Of a stretch of DNA of 64,000 nt, positions 35,136 through 44,241 are shown in pieces. Both the position numbers and the translations under genes were made by a program. Numbering within the stretch: the stretch's first letter is position 1; the number at the start of each line of letters is the position of its first letter. A model generated the notes under the pieces. That model did not search any database. It was given only the letters and a program-made list of their open reading frames with translations, and was not told the DNA's origin. Origin of the DNA: Rhodovastum sp963804495 (GTDB lineage Bacteria > Pseudomonadota > Alphaproteobacteria > Acetobacterales > Acetobacteraceae). The DNA is taken from assembly GCA_963804495.1 (NCBI GenBank), contig CAWDQN010000014.1:1-64000 (forward strand), in the 5' to 3' direction.

Positions 35136-36766
35136 TCCGCATGCCACTCCTCGGCCCACAGGCTGGAAGTGTCGCTGTGGCCGGTCGGGCGCACGCCGGT
35201 CAGCCATTTCGGCAGTACATAGGCTTCGGCGCGGAAGAACAGCGGCAGCGCCGGCACCTGCTCGGCGTAAATGCGCTGCATTTGCGCCCAGGCGGCCCGC
35301 TGATGCGACGGATCGAGATCGGTCTCCGCGGTCAGGATCGCCGCGTCCATGCCGGCATCGCGAAAGTCCAGGTAGTTCGAGCCGCCCCAGTTGTTGGCCT
35401 CGGTCGGGACCTGGTCGGCGGCGAGCGTCTGTCGCGGCGGATAGCTGATGCCGCTCGACCAGGCATACATCGCCAGGCCAGTGAAACGCCGCCGCTTCAG
35501 CGTGTCGCCGAACAAGGTTCGCGCCGGTTCGTTCTTCACCAGCGCCTCGACGCCGACGGCCTTCCACTGGTCCTTCATGACCTGCTGCGCCAGTTCGCGC
35601 ACCCGGTTGCCGGCGGTGGTGCGGAACTCCAGGCTCAGTCGCTCGCCGGCGGCATTGCGGCAGATGCCGTCCGGCCCCGGCGTCCAGCCCGCCTCAGCCA
35701 GCATAGCACGGGCGCGGACGGGATCGTAGGGCTGTTCCGGCACCGCCGGGTCATGCATCGGATCAAGCGGATTGAGGAAGCTTGCCGCCACCGGCTGCTT
35801 GCCTTCGAACAGCCTGTCCACCAGCGTGCGCCGGTCCAGCGCCAGCAGCAAGGCGCGACGCACCCGGATATCGGCCAGGATCGGATTGTCCAGGTTCAGG
35901 TCGATATGCTCATAGTTCAGCGCCGGCCTGAATATATAGGTCCAGGCATCCGGCTGGCGATGGCGCAGCGTCAGCACCTGGTCCAGCGTGAGCGAGGGGG
36001 CGTCACCCGGCGCGTACTCCACATCGCCGGACTGAAGATTGGCCTGCAGCGCCGCGGTGTTCTCGATGGCGCGGATAACGATGCGGCGGAACCCCGGCAC
36101 GCCGCCGCCCCAGGTGGGGTTCACTTCCAGCACCACCTGCGCGCCGGACTCGATCTGGGTGACCAGATAAGGGCCGTTGTAGAGCCCCGGCGTGGTGGGT
36201 GCCCGCGCATACAATGTGTGCCTGGCGTACTCGCCCGCTTCGGCGGCCTTCGCCTCCAGATGCTCGGGCAGCATCGTCGGCAAACGGTCGTACTGGGCCC
36301 ACACCTTGTTCAGATGCATCACCGCCGTCAGGTCGTCGATGACCTCGACGCTGTCGATCCGCAGCCAATAGCTCAAATCGGCGAAACCCGAGGCCGGGTC
36401 ATGGCCGAGCTTCCAGGTGAACGCCAGGTCGCGCGCCGTCAGCTTCACCCCGTCGCCCCAGAGCAGCCCGGGCTTCAGTTTCACCGTCACCGCCATGCCG
36501 CGCCCTTCCAGCCGCGCCAGCCCGTTCGCCAGGCTGGGCAACACGGCGCATTGCAGGCAGGTGTTCTTCCACCCGGCATCGAAGGCGGTGATCGGCCGCA
36601 GGACGAATCCCAGCGTGTAGGCCTTGATCACCTCGGGATCGATGGCGGGATGCAAGGTGGAGGGAAATTGCGAAACCCCGATCACCAGCTGCTCGCGTGG
36701 CGCGGCGACGGCCGGCGCGGACAGGCACAGCACCGAAACGGCGGCCAGGGCGGCGCTTGACCTCAT
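35132..36766 (-). CDS. Peptide-type solute-binding protein (family 5)
   Basis: A 544-residue periplasmic binding protein, first gene of the transporter operon. The signal peptide is the first 22 residues (MRSSAALAAVSVLCLSAPAV). Family strings are REQLVIGVSQFPSTLHPAID, LLWGDGVKLTARDLAFTWKL and IRVRRALLLALDRRTLVDRL. The ligand cannot be told from sequence; members carry di- or oligopeptides, or opine-like compounds. The start at 36766 was preferred over an ATG 13 codons upstream because it gives a standard signal and has GGAG-like bases upstream. Confidence 0.88.
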   Translation of the reverse strand: MRSSAALAAVSVLCLSAPAVAAPREQLVIGVSQFPSTLHPAIDPEVIKAYTLGFVLRPITAFDAGWKNTCLQCAVLPSLANGLARLEGRGMAVTVKLKPGLLWGDGVKLTARDLAFTWKLGHDPASGFADLSYWLRIDSVEVIDDLTAVMHLNKVWAQYDRLPTMLPEHLEAKAAEAGEYARHTLYARAPTTPGLYNGPYLVTQIESGAQVVLEVNPTWGGGVPGFRRIVIRAIENTAALQANLQSGDVEYAPGDAPSLTLDQVLTLRHRQPDAWTYIFRPALNYEHIDLNLDNPILADIRVRRALLLALDRRTLVDRLFEGKQPVAASFLNPLDPMHDPAVPEQPYDPVRARAMLAEAGWTPGPDGICRNAAGERLSLEFRTTAGNRVRELAQQVMKDQWKAVGVEALVKNEPARTLFGDTLKRRRFTGLAMYAWSSGISYPPRQTLAADQVPTEANNWGGSNYLDFRDAGMDAAILTAETDLDPSHQRAAWAQMQRIYAEQVPALPLFFRAEAYVLPKWLTGVRPTGHSDTSSLWAEEWHAE

Positions 36767-36845
36767 CCTTCGTCTCCCGCGGGCGAATACCGGGCTCGGA
36801 ACCAAACAGACTGGCAGACGGGCATGGGGGGCCAGCCATTCGAGG

Positions 36846-37005
36846 CCAGGGCTCTGCCCTGAACCCCGCTGCTTTAAGGCTATTCGATTGAGGGGGACGA
36901 GGAAATGCTGGTTTCAACTCCTCATCCCCCTCTCTCGAAAGGAAAAAAATCGGTTCCAAGGGGCCACTGCCCCTTGGCGGGTCCAGGGCAGAGCCCTGGC
37001 CCTGC
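36846..37005. repeat. Intergenic hairpin repeat, copies 6a/6b (best preserved)
   Basis: The 286-base gap between the transporter operon and the flippase gene holds no gene. It contains AGGGCTCTGCCCT at 36848-36860 and, at 36949-37005, the complete two-hairpin module: CCAAGGGGC-CACT-GCCCCTTGG (36956-36977), a 5-base link GCGGGT-type, then CCAGGGC-AGA-GCCCTGG (36983-36999). This copy was taken as the family reference. Confidence 0.8.
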
Positions 37006-37052
37006 TGTCTCTTGGACTGCCCGAGCCCTGGCGGCCCGCGGCCCAAGGCCCC

Positions 37053-39062
37053 TCAGGTTCTGGCCAGCGTCGGCAACAACGGCAGCAGGGTCGACAAGTC
37101 GCGTTCGGCCTTGCAGACCAGATACAGAATGGCGCTCGGCCCGCACCCATCCTCGGACGCCCCCAGCGGCATCCCGTCGGACCCAAGCGGCAGGGCCGCA
37201 AGGCCAAGGTCGGCATACACTTCCAGGTGGGTGCGCCCGGCCCGCCAGACCGCCGGGTCGAGCCCCTCCTGCCGCGCCAGGTCGCGCAGCCGCCAGATGG
37301 CCGACACCCGGTCGCTTTCGGCGCCGGCGGGGTCGCCGATGCCCAGCAGCACCCGGCCGGTGCGGCGGAACGGAATGCCGGCGCGTTCGTTCTCCCCCCA
37401 GACGATGCCGTCCGCCTCGGCCGGCGGCTCGGCGCCGAGCGATGCGTAGCGCGACCGTGCCTCGTCTCCCCAGACCAGGAAGCGCACCCGGCCAGGCCGA
37501 AGCAATCCCCAGAGCGCCAGCAGGGCCAGCACCACGGTGAAGGCCACGGTGGCGCGCAAGGAGTTCGGCACGTTCGGGGAAAGCACCACCTCCCACCAGG
37601 AATTGTCCGACAACCAGCGCACATGCCGCTCGGAGGCGGCGAGGGCGAGGATGCAGCCGGCCAGGGTGAGCAGCGGCGCGGCGACGGCGGCTTCCATCGG
37701 GCCCGACAGCAGCCTGGCGTGGCGATAAAAGGCGCTGCGAAACGGCGCGATCAGCACCGCGGCGAGCAGCAGCACGCCCGGAATCCACAACGGCTCGCTC
37801 TGCACGACGGTGAACACAGCAGCCAGGAGCAGCAGGGCGATGGTCATCCCCCAGGCCAGGGTGACGCGCTGCGCCATGGCCATGGCGCAGACCATCAGGG
37901 CGCCGCCGATCAGGCTCGGCACGAACTCGCCGGCCTGGGCGGCGACCTCGGCGAAGTCGGGGTCGATCCAGGAGAAATCCGGCCGCCGTTCCACCACCCC
38001 CAGGCAAAGCAGCAGGGCGCCGCACATGCTCACCGCGCCGGCGACCGCGGCCACCACGAAGTCGGGTTCGCTCCAGCGCGTCCCCTGCGGCGCCGGGCGC
38101 TGCGCCGGCGAGGCCTGCAGCACCGAGCGGCCGCGCAGCATGATCTCGTTGCCGGCGAACAGGCCGCCGGCCAGGAACAGCGGAATGATGTAGTAGTAAA
38201 GGCGGAATACCACGATCGCGCCGACGATCTGAGGCGGCTCCAGGTAGGGAGAGAGACCGACCAGCATGGCGGTGTCGAACACGCCGATACCGCCCGGGAT
38301 GTTGGCGACCAGGCCCGCGGTATAGGAGGCGACATAGACGCCGAGAAAACGCAGGTAGGTCAGCCCGTGCGCCTCCGGCAGCAGGGTGAAGACGATGGCC
38401 GCGGTCACCGCCACGTCCACTGTGGCCAGCAGGACCTGCAGAATGGCCATGCGCCACCCGGGCAGCTCCAGCTCATGGCCGAGGACCCTGCGGCCGCGCA
38501 ACACGCGGGAGAGGGTGACGTAGCCGCCCACGATCGCCCACAGCAGAGCGCCGAGCGCATGCATCATCCATAGCGGCAGCCAGGCGCCGAAGAACGGCAC
38601 CGCCTCGGGCTCGAAGAACAGCACCGTGCCGCCCAGCACCATGCCGCCCAGCCCGAAGGTGAGGCTGCAGAACCCCACCACCTTGGCGATCTGCAGCGGC
38701 GTCAGCCCCCAGTGCGCATACAGCCGGTAGCGCACGGCCGCGCCCGAGACCGCGGCGAATCCGAGATTATGGGCGAGCGAATAGGCGCAGAACGAGGCCA
38801 GGGCGACACGCGCGTAGCTGACGGACCGGCCGGCGTAATAGGTGCCGAGCCGGTCGTAGAATGTCAGGATGCCGTAAGAGAGCAGGTTCCACAGGAAGGC
38901 GATCACCAGCGTGCGGGTGGGGATCGCCTCCAGCGCGCGCTCGATGTCTTCGATCTTGAGACTGCGGAATTCTTTCTGCACGACGTAGATGGCGCCGCCC
39001 AGCAGCGCCAGGCCGAGCAGCGCCGGCAAGTTGCGCAGCAGGCGCTTCAATACCTCGCCCAT
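37053..39062 (-). CDS. MprF-like lysylphosphatidylglycerol flippase with truncated synthase domain
   Basis: A 669-residue polytopic membrane protein. The first 540 residues match the UPF0104/MprF flippase domain: SLAHNLGFAAVSGAAVRYRL, VANIPGGIGVFDTAMLVGLS and about 14 helices. The C-terminal part begins like the LPG-synthase (DUF2156) domain (YASLGAEPPAEADGIVWGEN, AIWRLRDLARQEGLDPAVWR, LEVYADLGLAALPLG) but ends after about 110 residues, whereas MprF proteins normally continue for about 200 more. Lysine transfer would be lost unless another protein supplies it. It follows lysS by 11 bases in the same operon. Confidence 0.82.
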   Translation of the reverse strand: MGEVLKRLLRNLPALLGLALLGGAIYVVQKEFRSLKIEDIERALEAIPTRTLVIAFLWNLLSYGILTFYDRLGTYYAGRSVSYARVALASFCAYSLAHNLGFAAVSGAAVRYRLYAHWGLTPLQIAKVVGFCSLTFGLGGMVLGGTVLFFEPEAVPFFGAWLPLWMMHALGALLWAIVGGYVTLSRVLRGRRVLGHELELPGWRMAILQVLLATVDVAVTAAIVFTLLPEAHGLTYLRFLGVYVASYTAGLVANIPGGIGVFDTAMLVGLSPYLEPPQIVGAIVVFRLYYYIIPLFLAGGLFAGNEIMLRGRSVLQASPAQRPAPQGTRWSEPDFVVAAVAGAVSMCGALLLCLGVVERRPDFSWIDPDFAEVAAQAGEFVPSLIGGALMVCAMAMAQRVTLAWGMTIALLLLAAVFTVVQSEPLWIPGVLLLAAVLIAPFRSAFYRHARLLSGPMEAAVAAPLLTLAGCILALAASERHVRWLSDNSWWEVVLSPNVPNSLRATVAFTVVLALLALWGLLRPGRVRFLVWGDEARSRYASLGAEPPAEADGIVWGENERAGIPFRRTGRVLLGIGDPAGAESDRVSAIWRLRDLARQEGLDPAVWRAGRTHLEVYADLGLAALPLGSDGMPLGASEDGCGPSAILYLVCKAERDLSTLLPLLPTLART

Positions 39063-39073
39063 CCCGGGCTCCT

Positions 39074-40657
39074 TCAGGACGGCGCGCGCGTCAGCGCGTC
39101 CTCGATCAGCCGGATGGTTTCGGCGATGCCATAGAGGGAAACGAACTGGCCGAAGCGCGGCCCTTCCTGCTGGCCGAGCAGCACCTGATAAAGACAGCCG
39201 AACCAGGCGCGCAGATCGGGGAACGGGTGGCGCTTGCCCACCTCGTAGATCGTGGCCTGGATGGCCTCGCCGTCGGCATCCGGCGGCAGCGCCCGCAACG
39301 CCGCGGCCAGTTCGGCCAGCGCATTCCGCTCGAACGGCTCCGGGGTGCGGAACTGCTTGGTCGGGCGAACGAAATCACGATAGTAGGCGAGCGCATATTC
39401 CACCAGCCCGGCCAGAAAGGGCATGTCGGCGGGAGTGGCGGCCGGATTGTAGCGGCGGATGAAGCCCCACAGGATGTCGGGCGTCTCGGCGTTCACCACG
39501 CTGGCCAGGTTCAGCAGCATGGCGAACGAGAGCGGCGAGTGCGCCTCCTGCGGCACGCTGCCGGCGTGGATGTGCCAGGCCGGGTTGGCCGGGCGCTCCG
39601 CCTCGGCCTGGCCGTGGGCGCGGGTCGCATTGGCCAGGTACTCGTCCACCGCCCTCGGGATCACGTCGAAATACAGCCGCTTCGCCCGCTGCGGCTGGTT
39701 GAACATGAACTGTGCCAGGCTTTCCGGCGGGGCGTAGCGCAGCCATTCCTCTACCGACAGCCCGTTGCCGCGGCTTTTGCTGATTTTCTGGGCCTGCTCG
39801 TCGAGGAACAATTCGTAGGTGAAACCGGCCGGCGGCTCGCTGCCCAGGATGCGGCAGATCTTGCCGGAGAGCCGCACGCTGTCGATCAGATCCTTGCCGG
39901 ACATTTCGTAATCGACGCCGAGCGCGTGCCAGCGCATCGCCCAGTCGGCCTTCCACTGCAATTTTGCGGCGCCGCCGGTGACCGGGGTTTCGAACCATTC
40001 TCCGGTGCCGGGGTCGCGCCAGGCGATCGTGCCTGCAGCCACGTCCAGCTTTTCGACCTTCACCTGCATCACCGTGCCGGTATCGGGATGGACCGGCAGA
40101 AACGGGGAATAGCTGGCCTGCCGTTCTCCCCCCAGGGTGGGCAGGATCACCGCCAGAATTTCATCGTGCAGCGCCAGCACCCGCAGCAGCGCCGCGTCGA
40201 ACCGTCCCGTGGTGTAATATTCCGTGGACGAGGCGAATTCGTATTCGAAGCCGAAGGAATCCAGGAACCCCTGCAGCCTTGCATTGTTATGGGCGCCGAA
40301 GCTCGGATGGGTGCCGAACGGGTCGGGAATGCGGGTCAGCGGCTTGCCCAGATGCTGCGCGAGCATATCGCGGTTGGGCACGTTGTCCGGCACCTTGCGT
40401 AGCCCGTCCATGTCGTCGCTGAAGGCAATCAGGCGCGAGGGCAGGCCGGTGAGAGTGGTGAAGGCGTGCCGCACCCATGAGGTGCGGGCGACCTCGCCGA
40501 AGGTGCCGATATGCGGCAGGCCGGAGGGGCCGTAGCCGGTCTCGAACAACGCCGCGGTTTTACCGCTGCGGACGAGCCGCTGCGCGACTTTTTGCGCCTC
40601 CTCGAAGGGCCAGGATTTCGGGGCGGCAGCGGCCGGATTGGACAGCGTTGCGGACAT
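39074..40657 (-). CDS. lysS: Lysyl-tRNA synthetase, class I
   Basis: A 527-residue class I LysRS, the archaeal-type enzyme also found in many alphaproteobacteria, which charges tRNA-Lys in the cytoplasm. Motifs: PHIGTFGE (HIGH equivalent, from His49) and KISKSRGNGL (KMSKS equivalent). Other family strings are LIAFSDDMDGLRKVPDNVPN and DYEMSGKDLIDS. The ATG at 40655-40657 gives standard length. It diverges from the helicase gene with a 60-base shared promoter region, and is followed by the MprF-like gene. No class II LysRS gene lies in the window, so this may be the housekeeping enzyme. Confidence 0.94.
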   Translation of the reverse strand: MSATLSNPAAAAPKSWPFEEAQKVAQRLVRSGKTAALFETGYGPSGLPHIGTFGEVARTSWVRHAFTTLTGLPSRLIAFSDDMDGLRKVPDNVPNRDMLAQHLGKPLTRIPDPFGTHPSFGAHNNARLQGFLDSFGFEYEFASSTEYYTTGRFDAALLRVLALHDEILAVILPTLGGERQASYSPFLPVHPDTGTVMQVKVEKLDVAAGTIAWRDPGTGEWFETPVTGGAAKLQWKADWAMRWHALGVDYEMSGKDLIDSVRLSGKICRILGSEPPAGFTYELFLDEQAQKISKSRGNGLSVEEWLRYAPPESLAQFMFNQPQRAKRLYFDVIPRAVDEYLANATRAHGQAEAERPANPAWHIHAGSVPQEAHSPLSFAMLLNLASVVNAETPDILWGFIRRYNPAATPADMPFLAGLVEYALAYYRDFVRPTKQFRTPEPFERNALAELAAALRALPPDADGEAIQATIYEVGKRHPFPDLRAWFGCLYQVLLGQQEGPRFGQFVSLYGIAETIRLIEDALTRAPS

Positions 40658-40719
40658 CGGCCGCAAGCTATGGACGGGGGGTGCCTTGGTCAATCGGCCC
40701 GGGCACATATAGTGCGTGC

Positions 40720-43536
40720 ATGACCGACCGCGCCCGAGACGGAGCCACGGCTTCGCGCATCCTGTTGCCGGCGGCGCCGTCGGTGGTGGCCGGGGTGGGC
40801 CGGGCCGCGATACTCACGCTGGACGGCGAGTTGCTCGATCTCGCGTCCGGCGCGGCGGCGGCGTTGCTGCGCACGCTGCCGCCGCCCTTGCTGGTGCATG
40901 CGCCGGCGACCTTGCGCCGGCTCGGGCTGCGGGCGCTGCCCTGTTTCGATCTGCTGGAATTGTTCGCCTTCGTGCTGCCCGCCCGCGCCGCCGCGCCGAC
41001 CGCGCGCGGCCTGGCGTTGGCGCTCGACGTGCCGCCGCCCGGCCCGGGGCCGGCGGCCGCGGCGGCGCTGCTGCCCGATCTCGCGCGGGCGCTGCTGGCA
41101 CGTCTGGCCGCCGGGCGCGACCTGCCGCTCCATCGCGAGGCGGCGGCGTTGGCAAGCCGGATGGGCCGGGCCGGGTGGGACTGGGCGGAGGTGGTGCAAG
41201 CCGCGCTGGCCGGGCAGACGGGGACCGCGCCGAGTGAGCCACTGCGGGTCTGGCGGCGGCTGCCGGAATGGGAAGACGTGGCGCCGCTTCCGCCGCCCGC
41301 CTGCCATCCGGTGCCGCCGGCCGAGGCGCGCACCCGGCTGGCCGCCATGCTGGGGCCGGCGGCCGAGCAGCGGCCGGGCCAGTCCGACTATGCCGCCGCC
41401 GCCGCCGCCGCTTTCGCCCCCCGCGAGACCCGCGGCGACCCGCATGTTGTCCTCGCCGAAGCCGGCACCGGCACCGGCAAGACACTGGGCTACATCGCCC
41501 CGGCCAGCCTCTGGGCCGAGCGCAACAAGGGCGCGGTGTGGATTTCCACCTTCACCCGCCACTTACAGCGCCAGGTCGAGGCGGAGCTGGCCCGGTTGCA
41601 CCGCGACCCGGCGGAGCGCCGTCGCCGCGTGGTGGTGCGCAAGGGACGCGAGAACTATCTGTGCCTGCTCAATTTCGAGGACGCGGTGAACGCCTCGGCC
41701 ATCTCCGCGCCGGCCTCGGCGGTTCCGCTCGGCCTGGTGGCCCGCTGGGCCCTGGCCACCGGCGACGGCGACATCCAGGGCGGCGATCTGCCGGGCTGGT
41801 TTTCCGAGCTGTTCGGCACCGGGGTGGCCGGCGGGCTCGCCGACCGGCGCGGCGAGTGCATCCACGCCGCCTGCCCGCACTGGCGGCGCTGCTTCGTCGA
41901 ACACGGCATCCGCCGTGCCCGCGGCGCCGAGCTGGTGGTGGCCAACCACGCCCTGGTGATGGCGCAGGCGGCCTGGGGGGGCATCGACGACAACACGGTG
42001 CCGGTCCGCTACGTGTTCGACGAGGGACACCATGTGTTCGATGCCGCCGACGGCGCCTTCGCCGCCGAATTCTCCGGCATCGAGGCGGCCGAGCTGCGCC
42101 GCTGGCTGCTCGGCGCCGAGGGCGGAAGGTCGCGTGCGCGCGGCCTGCGGCGGCGTCTGGAGGAACTGGTCGCCGGCCGGCCGGCGCTGGAGGCGCCGCT
42201 GGAAGCGGCATTGCAGGCCGCCCAGGCCCTGCCGCCACCGGGCTGGTCGGCGCGCCTGCGCGACGAGACGCCCGATCTTGCCGGCATGGAGCCCGGCCGG
42301 CAGAACCCCTCCGAAGCATTCCTGCGGGTCGCCCGCCGCCAGGTTCTGGCGCGCACCCAGGGTGAGGCCGAGCCCGGCATGCGCAGCAGCGACGAATGCG
42401 ACCTGTTCCCGTCCGGGCCTGGTCTGGCCGAAGCGGCGGAAACTTTGCGCCGCGGCCTGGCGCGCCTCGCAGTGCCGTTGCGCACCCTCGCCGAGCGGCT
42501 GGGGGCGCGGCTGGACGACGATGCGGAGGAGCTGGACGCCGCGATGCGCAATCGTATCGAGGCCGCCTGCCGCTCGATCCGCCGCCGCGCGCTGGACCGC
42601 CTGACCGCCTGGCAGGAGATGCTGCGCGGGGTCGCCGCCGCCCCCCCGGAGCCGGACACGCGGCCGCAGCAGGTGATGTTTTTGCGGCTCGACCGGCGCG
42701 ACGGGCGGGAAGTCGATGTCGGCCTGCACCGGCATTGGCTGGACCCCACGGTGCCCTTCGCCCTCAGCCTCGCCCAGCCGGCGCAGGGGCTGCTGATCAC
42801 CTCGGCGACATTGCGCGACGCCGGGGCGGGCGATCCGGAAGCCGAATGGGCGGCGGCGGAGGCGCGGGTGGGTGCGACCCATCTGCCCTCGCCGGCGATC
42901 CGGGTGGCGGTGGCGAGCCCGTTCGACTATGCCGCCCAGACCCGCGCCTTCGTGGTCACCAACGTCAACACCCGCGACATCGCCGCCCTGGCCGCCGCCT
43001 ATCGCACCCTCTTTCTGGCCGCCGGCGGCGGCGGGCTGGGCCTGTTTACCGCCATCGCCCGGCTGCGCGCCGTGCACGCCCGCATCGCCCCCGCGCTCGA
43101 GCAGGCCGGCATTCCGCTGTTGGCGCAGCATGTCGATCCGATGGACAACGCCACCCTGGTCGACATTTTCCGCACCGAGGAGGAAAGCTGCCTGCTCGGC
43201 ACCGACGCGATGCGCGACGGCGTCGACGTTCCCGGCCGCGCGTTGCGCCTGGTGGTGTTCGAGCGGGTGCCCTGGCCGCGGCCCGACATTTTGCACCGGG
43301 AGCGGCGGGTGCATCTTTCCGGCGGCGATCCGGCGGGCTACGACGACCGCATCGTCCGGTTCCGGCTGCGGCAGGCGTTCGGCCGGCTGATCCGCAGCGC
43401 CACCGACCGCGGGGTTTTTTTTCTGCTCGATCGGCAGACCCCGACGCGGCTGCTGTCGGCGTTTCCGCCGGGGCTTGTGGTGCAACGGGTGGGGCTGGCG
43501 CAGGCGGTGGCGGAGACGCGGGGGTTTCTGGGGTAA
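40720..43536 (+). CDS. Fe-S XPD/DinG-type DNA helicase
   Basis: A 938-residue superfamily 2 helicase related to DinG/YoaA and XPD. Walker A is AEAGTGTGKT (about 247-255), Walker B box DEGH at 434-437. Four Cys (Cys315, 380, 385 and 391, in NYLCLL and ECIHAACPHWRRC) match the Fe-S cluster spacing of XPD-like helicases. The C-terminal domain has GTDAMRDGVDVPGRALRL and QAFGRLIRSATDRG (motifs V-VI). The first 200 residues are a less conserved, Ala/Pro-rich N-terminal extension with no recognised domain. A role in resolving damaged or structured DNA is likely. Confidence 0.88.
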   Translation: MTDRARDGATASRILLPAAPSVVAGVGRAAILTLDGELLDLASGAAAALLRTLPPPLLVHAPATLRRLGLRALPCFDLLELFAFVLPARAAAPTARGLALALDVPPPGPGPAAAAALLPDLARALLARLAAGRDLPLHREAAALASRMGRAGWDWAEVVQAALAGQTGTAPSEPLRVWRRLPEWEDVAPLPPPACHPVPPAEARTRLAAMLGPAAEQRPGQSDYAAAAAAAFAPRETRGDPHVVLAEAGTGTGKTLGYIAPASLWAERNKGAVWISTFTRHLQRQVEAELARLHRDPAERRRRVVVRKGRENYLCLLNFEDAVNASAISAPASAVPLGLVARWALATGDGDIQGGDLPGWFSELFGTGVAGGLADRRGECIHAACPHWRRCFVEHGIRRARGAELVVANHALVMAQAAWGGIDDNTVPVRYVFDEGHHVFDAADGAFAAEFSGIEAAELRRWLLGAEGGRSRARGLRRRLEELVAGRPALEAPLEAALQAAQALPPPGWSARLRDETPDLAGMEPGRQNPSEAFLRVARRQVLARTQGEAEPGMRSSDECDLFPSGPGLAEAAETLRRGLARLAVPLRTLAERLGARLDDDAEELDAAMRNRIEAACRSIRRRALDRLTAWQEMLRGVAAAPPEPDTRPQQVMFLRLDRRDGREVDVGLHRHWLDPTVPFALSLAQPAQGLLITSATLRDAGAGDPEAEWAAAEARVGATHLPSPAIRVAVASPFDYAAQTRAFVVTNVNTRDIAALAAAYRTLFLAAGGGGLGLFTAIARLRAVHARIAPALEQAGIPLLAQHVDPMDNATLVDIFRTEEESCLLGTDAMRDGVDVPGRALRLVVFERVPWPRPDILHRERRVHLSGGDPAGYDDRIVRFRLRQAFGRLIRSATDRGVFFLLDRQTPTRLLSAFPPGLVVQRVGLAQAVAETRGFLG

Positions 43537-43568
43537 AGGAAGGCCAGCGCGCTACCCTGGCCTTCCTT
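43536..43568. terminator. Hairpin terminator / repeat copy 7
   Basis: A 12-bp stem AAGGAAGGCCAG / CTGGCCTTCCTT with a 9-base loop, starting at the helicase stop codon. It has the CCTTCCTT tail of the repeat family. Good as a terminator for the helicase gene before gmhA. Confidence 0.7.
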
Positions 43569-43642
43569 CCCTGATGGTCCGCGCATTGTAACGCACCGGC
43601 AAGACAAGCTATGCACCCGCTGCAACCGGACGGAGAAGGGGG

Positions 43643-44239
43643 GTGACCCATCCCGACACGCAGTTCGTCGCCGAGTGGCTTGCCGAGTCGCTGGCGGCGA
43701 CACAGGATTTTGCCGCTGATCCCGCCGCTGGGGCGACCCTGGTTGCGATGTCCGACGCCATCACGGCCGCGCTGCGGGGCGGCGGCAAGCTGCTGATCGC
43801 CGGCAACGGCGGCAGTGCCGCAGACGCCCAGCACATTGCCGCCGAGTTCGTCTCGCGCATGAACTACGATCGCCCCGGACTGGCGGCGCTGGCCCTGACC
43901 ACCGACAGTTCGGCGCTGACCGCCATCGGCAACGATTACGGTTTTGTCCACCTCTTCGAGCGCCAGGTGCAGGCGCTCGGCCGCCCCGGCGATGTGCTGC
44001 TGGGCATCTCAACATCGGGCCGCTCGCCGAACATCGTGCTGGCGTTGCAGGCGGCGCGCGCACAGGGCCTGGTCACCCTCGGCTTTGCCGGCAAGCAGGG
44101 CAGTCCGCTGGCGGAGCATTGTCACCTGTTGCTGCGGGCGCCATCGGCGGCCACGCCCATCATCCAGCAGATCCACATCATCGCTGCCCACATCGTCTGC
44201 TCGCTGGTCGAGCGGACGATGTGTCCCCGCGCCGCCTGA
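43643..44239 (+). CDS. gmhA: Phosphoheptose isomerase GmhA
   Basis: A 198-residue SIS-domain protein that converts sedoheptulose 7-phosphate to D-glycero-D-manno-heptose 7-phosphate. Family hallmarks: LLIAGNGGSAADAQHIAAEF, the GISTSGRSPNI substrate loop and HIIAAHIVCSLVE with zinc-ligand His. The start is GTG at 43643, with GGAGAAGGGG upstream. First gene of the heptose cluster; the next gene starts two bases after its stop. Confidence 0.92.
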   Translation: MTHPDTQFVAEWLAESLAATQDFAADPAAGATLVAMSDAITAALRGGGKLLIAGNGGSAADAQHIAAEFVSRMNYDRPGLAALALTTDSSALTAIGNDYGFVHLFERQVQALGRPGDVLLGISTSGRSPNIVLALQAARAQGLVTLGFAGKQGSPLAEHCHLLLRAPSAATPIIQQIHIIAAHIVCSLVERTMCPRAA

Positions 44240-44241
44240 CC

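Noticed and set aside
41563..43485. A 640-codon open frame antisense to the helicase gene
   Set aside because: High-GC third positions leave antisense frames open. The residues are low-complexity Arg/Gly/Ala/His and no motif is present, while the plus-strand helicase has all its motifs.
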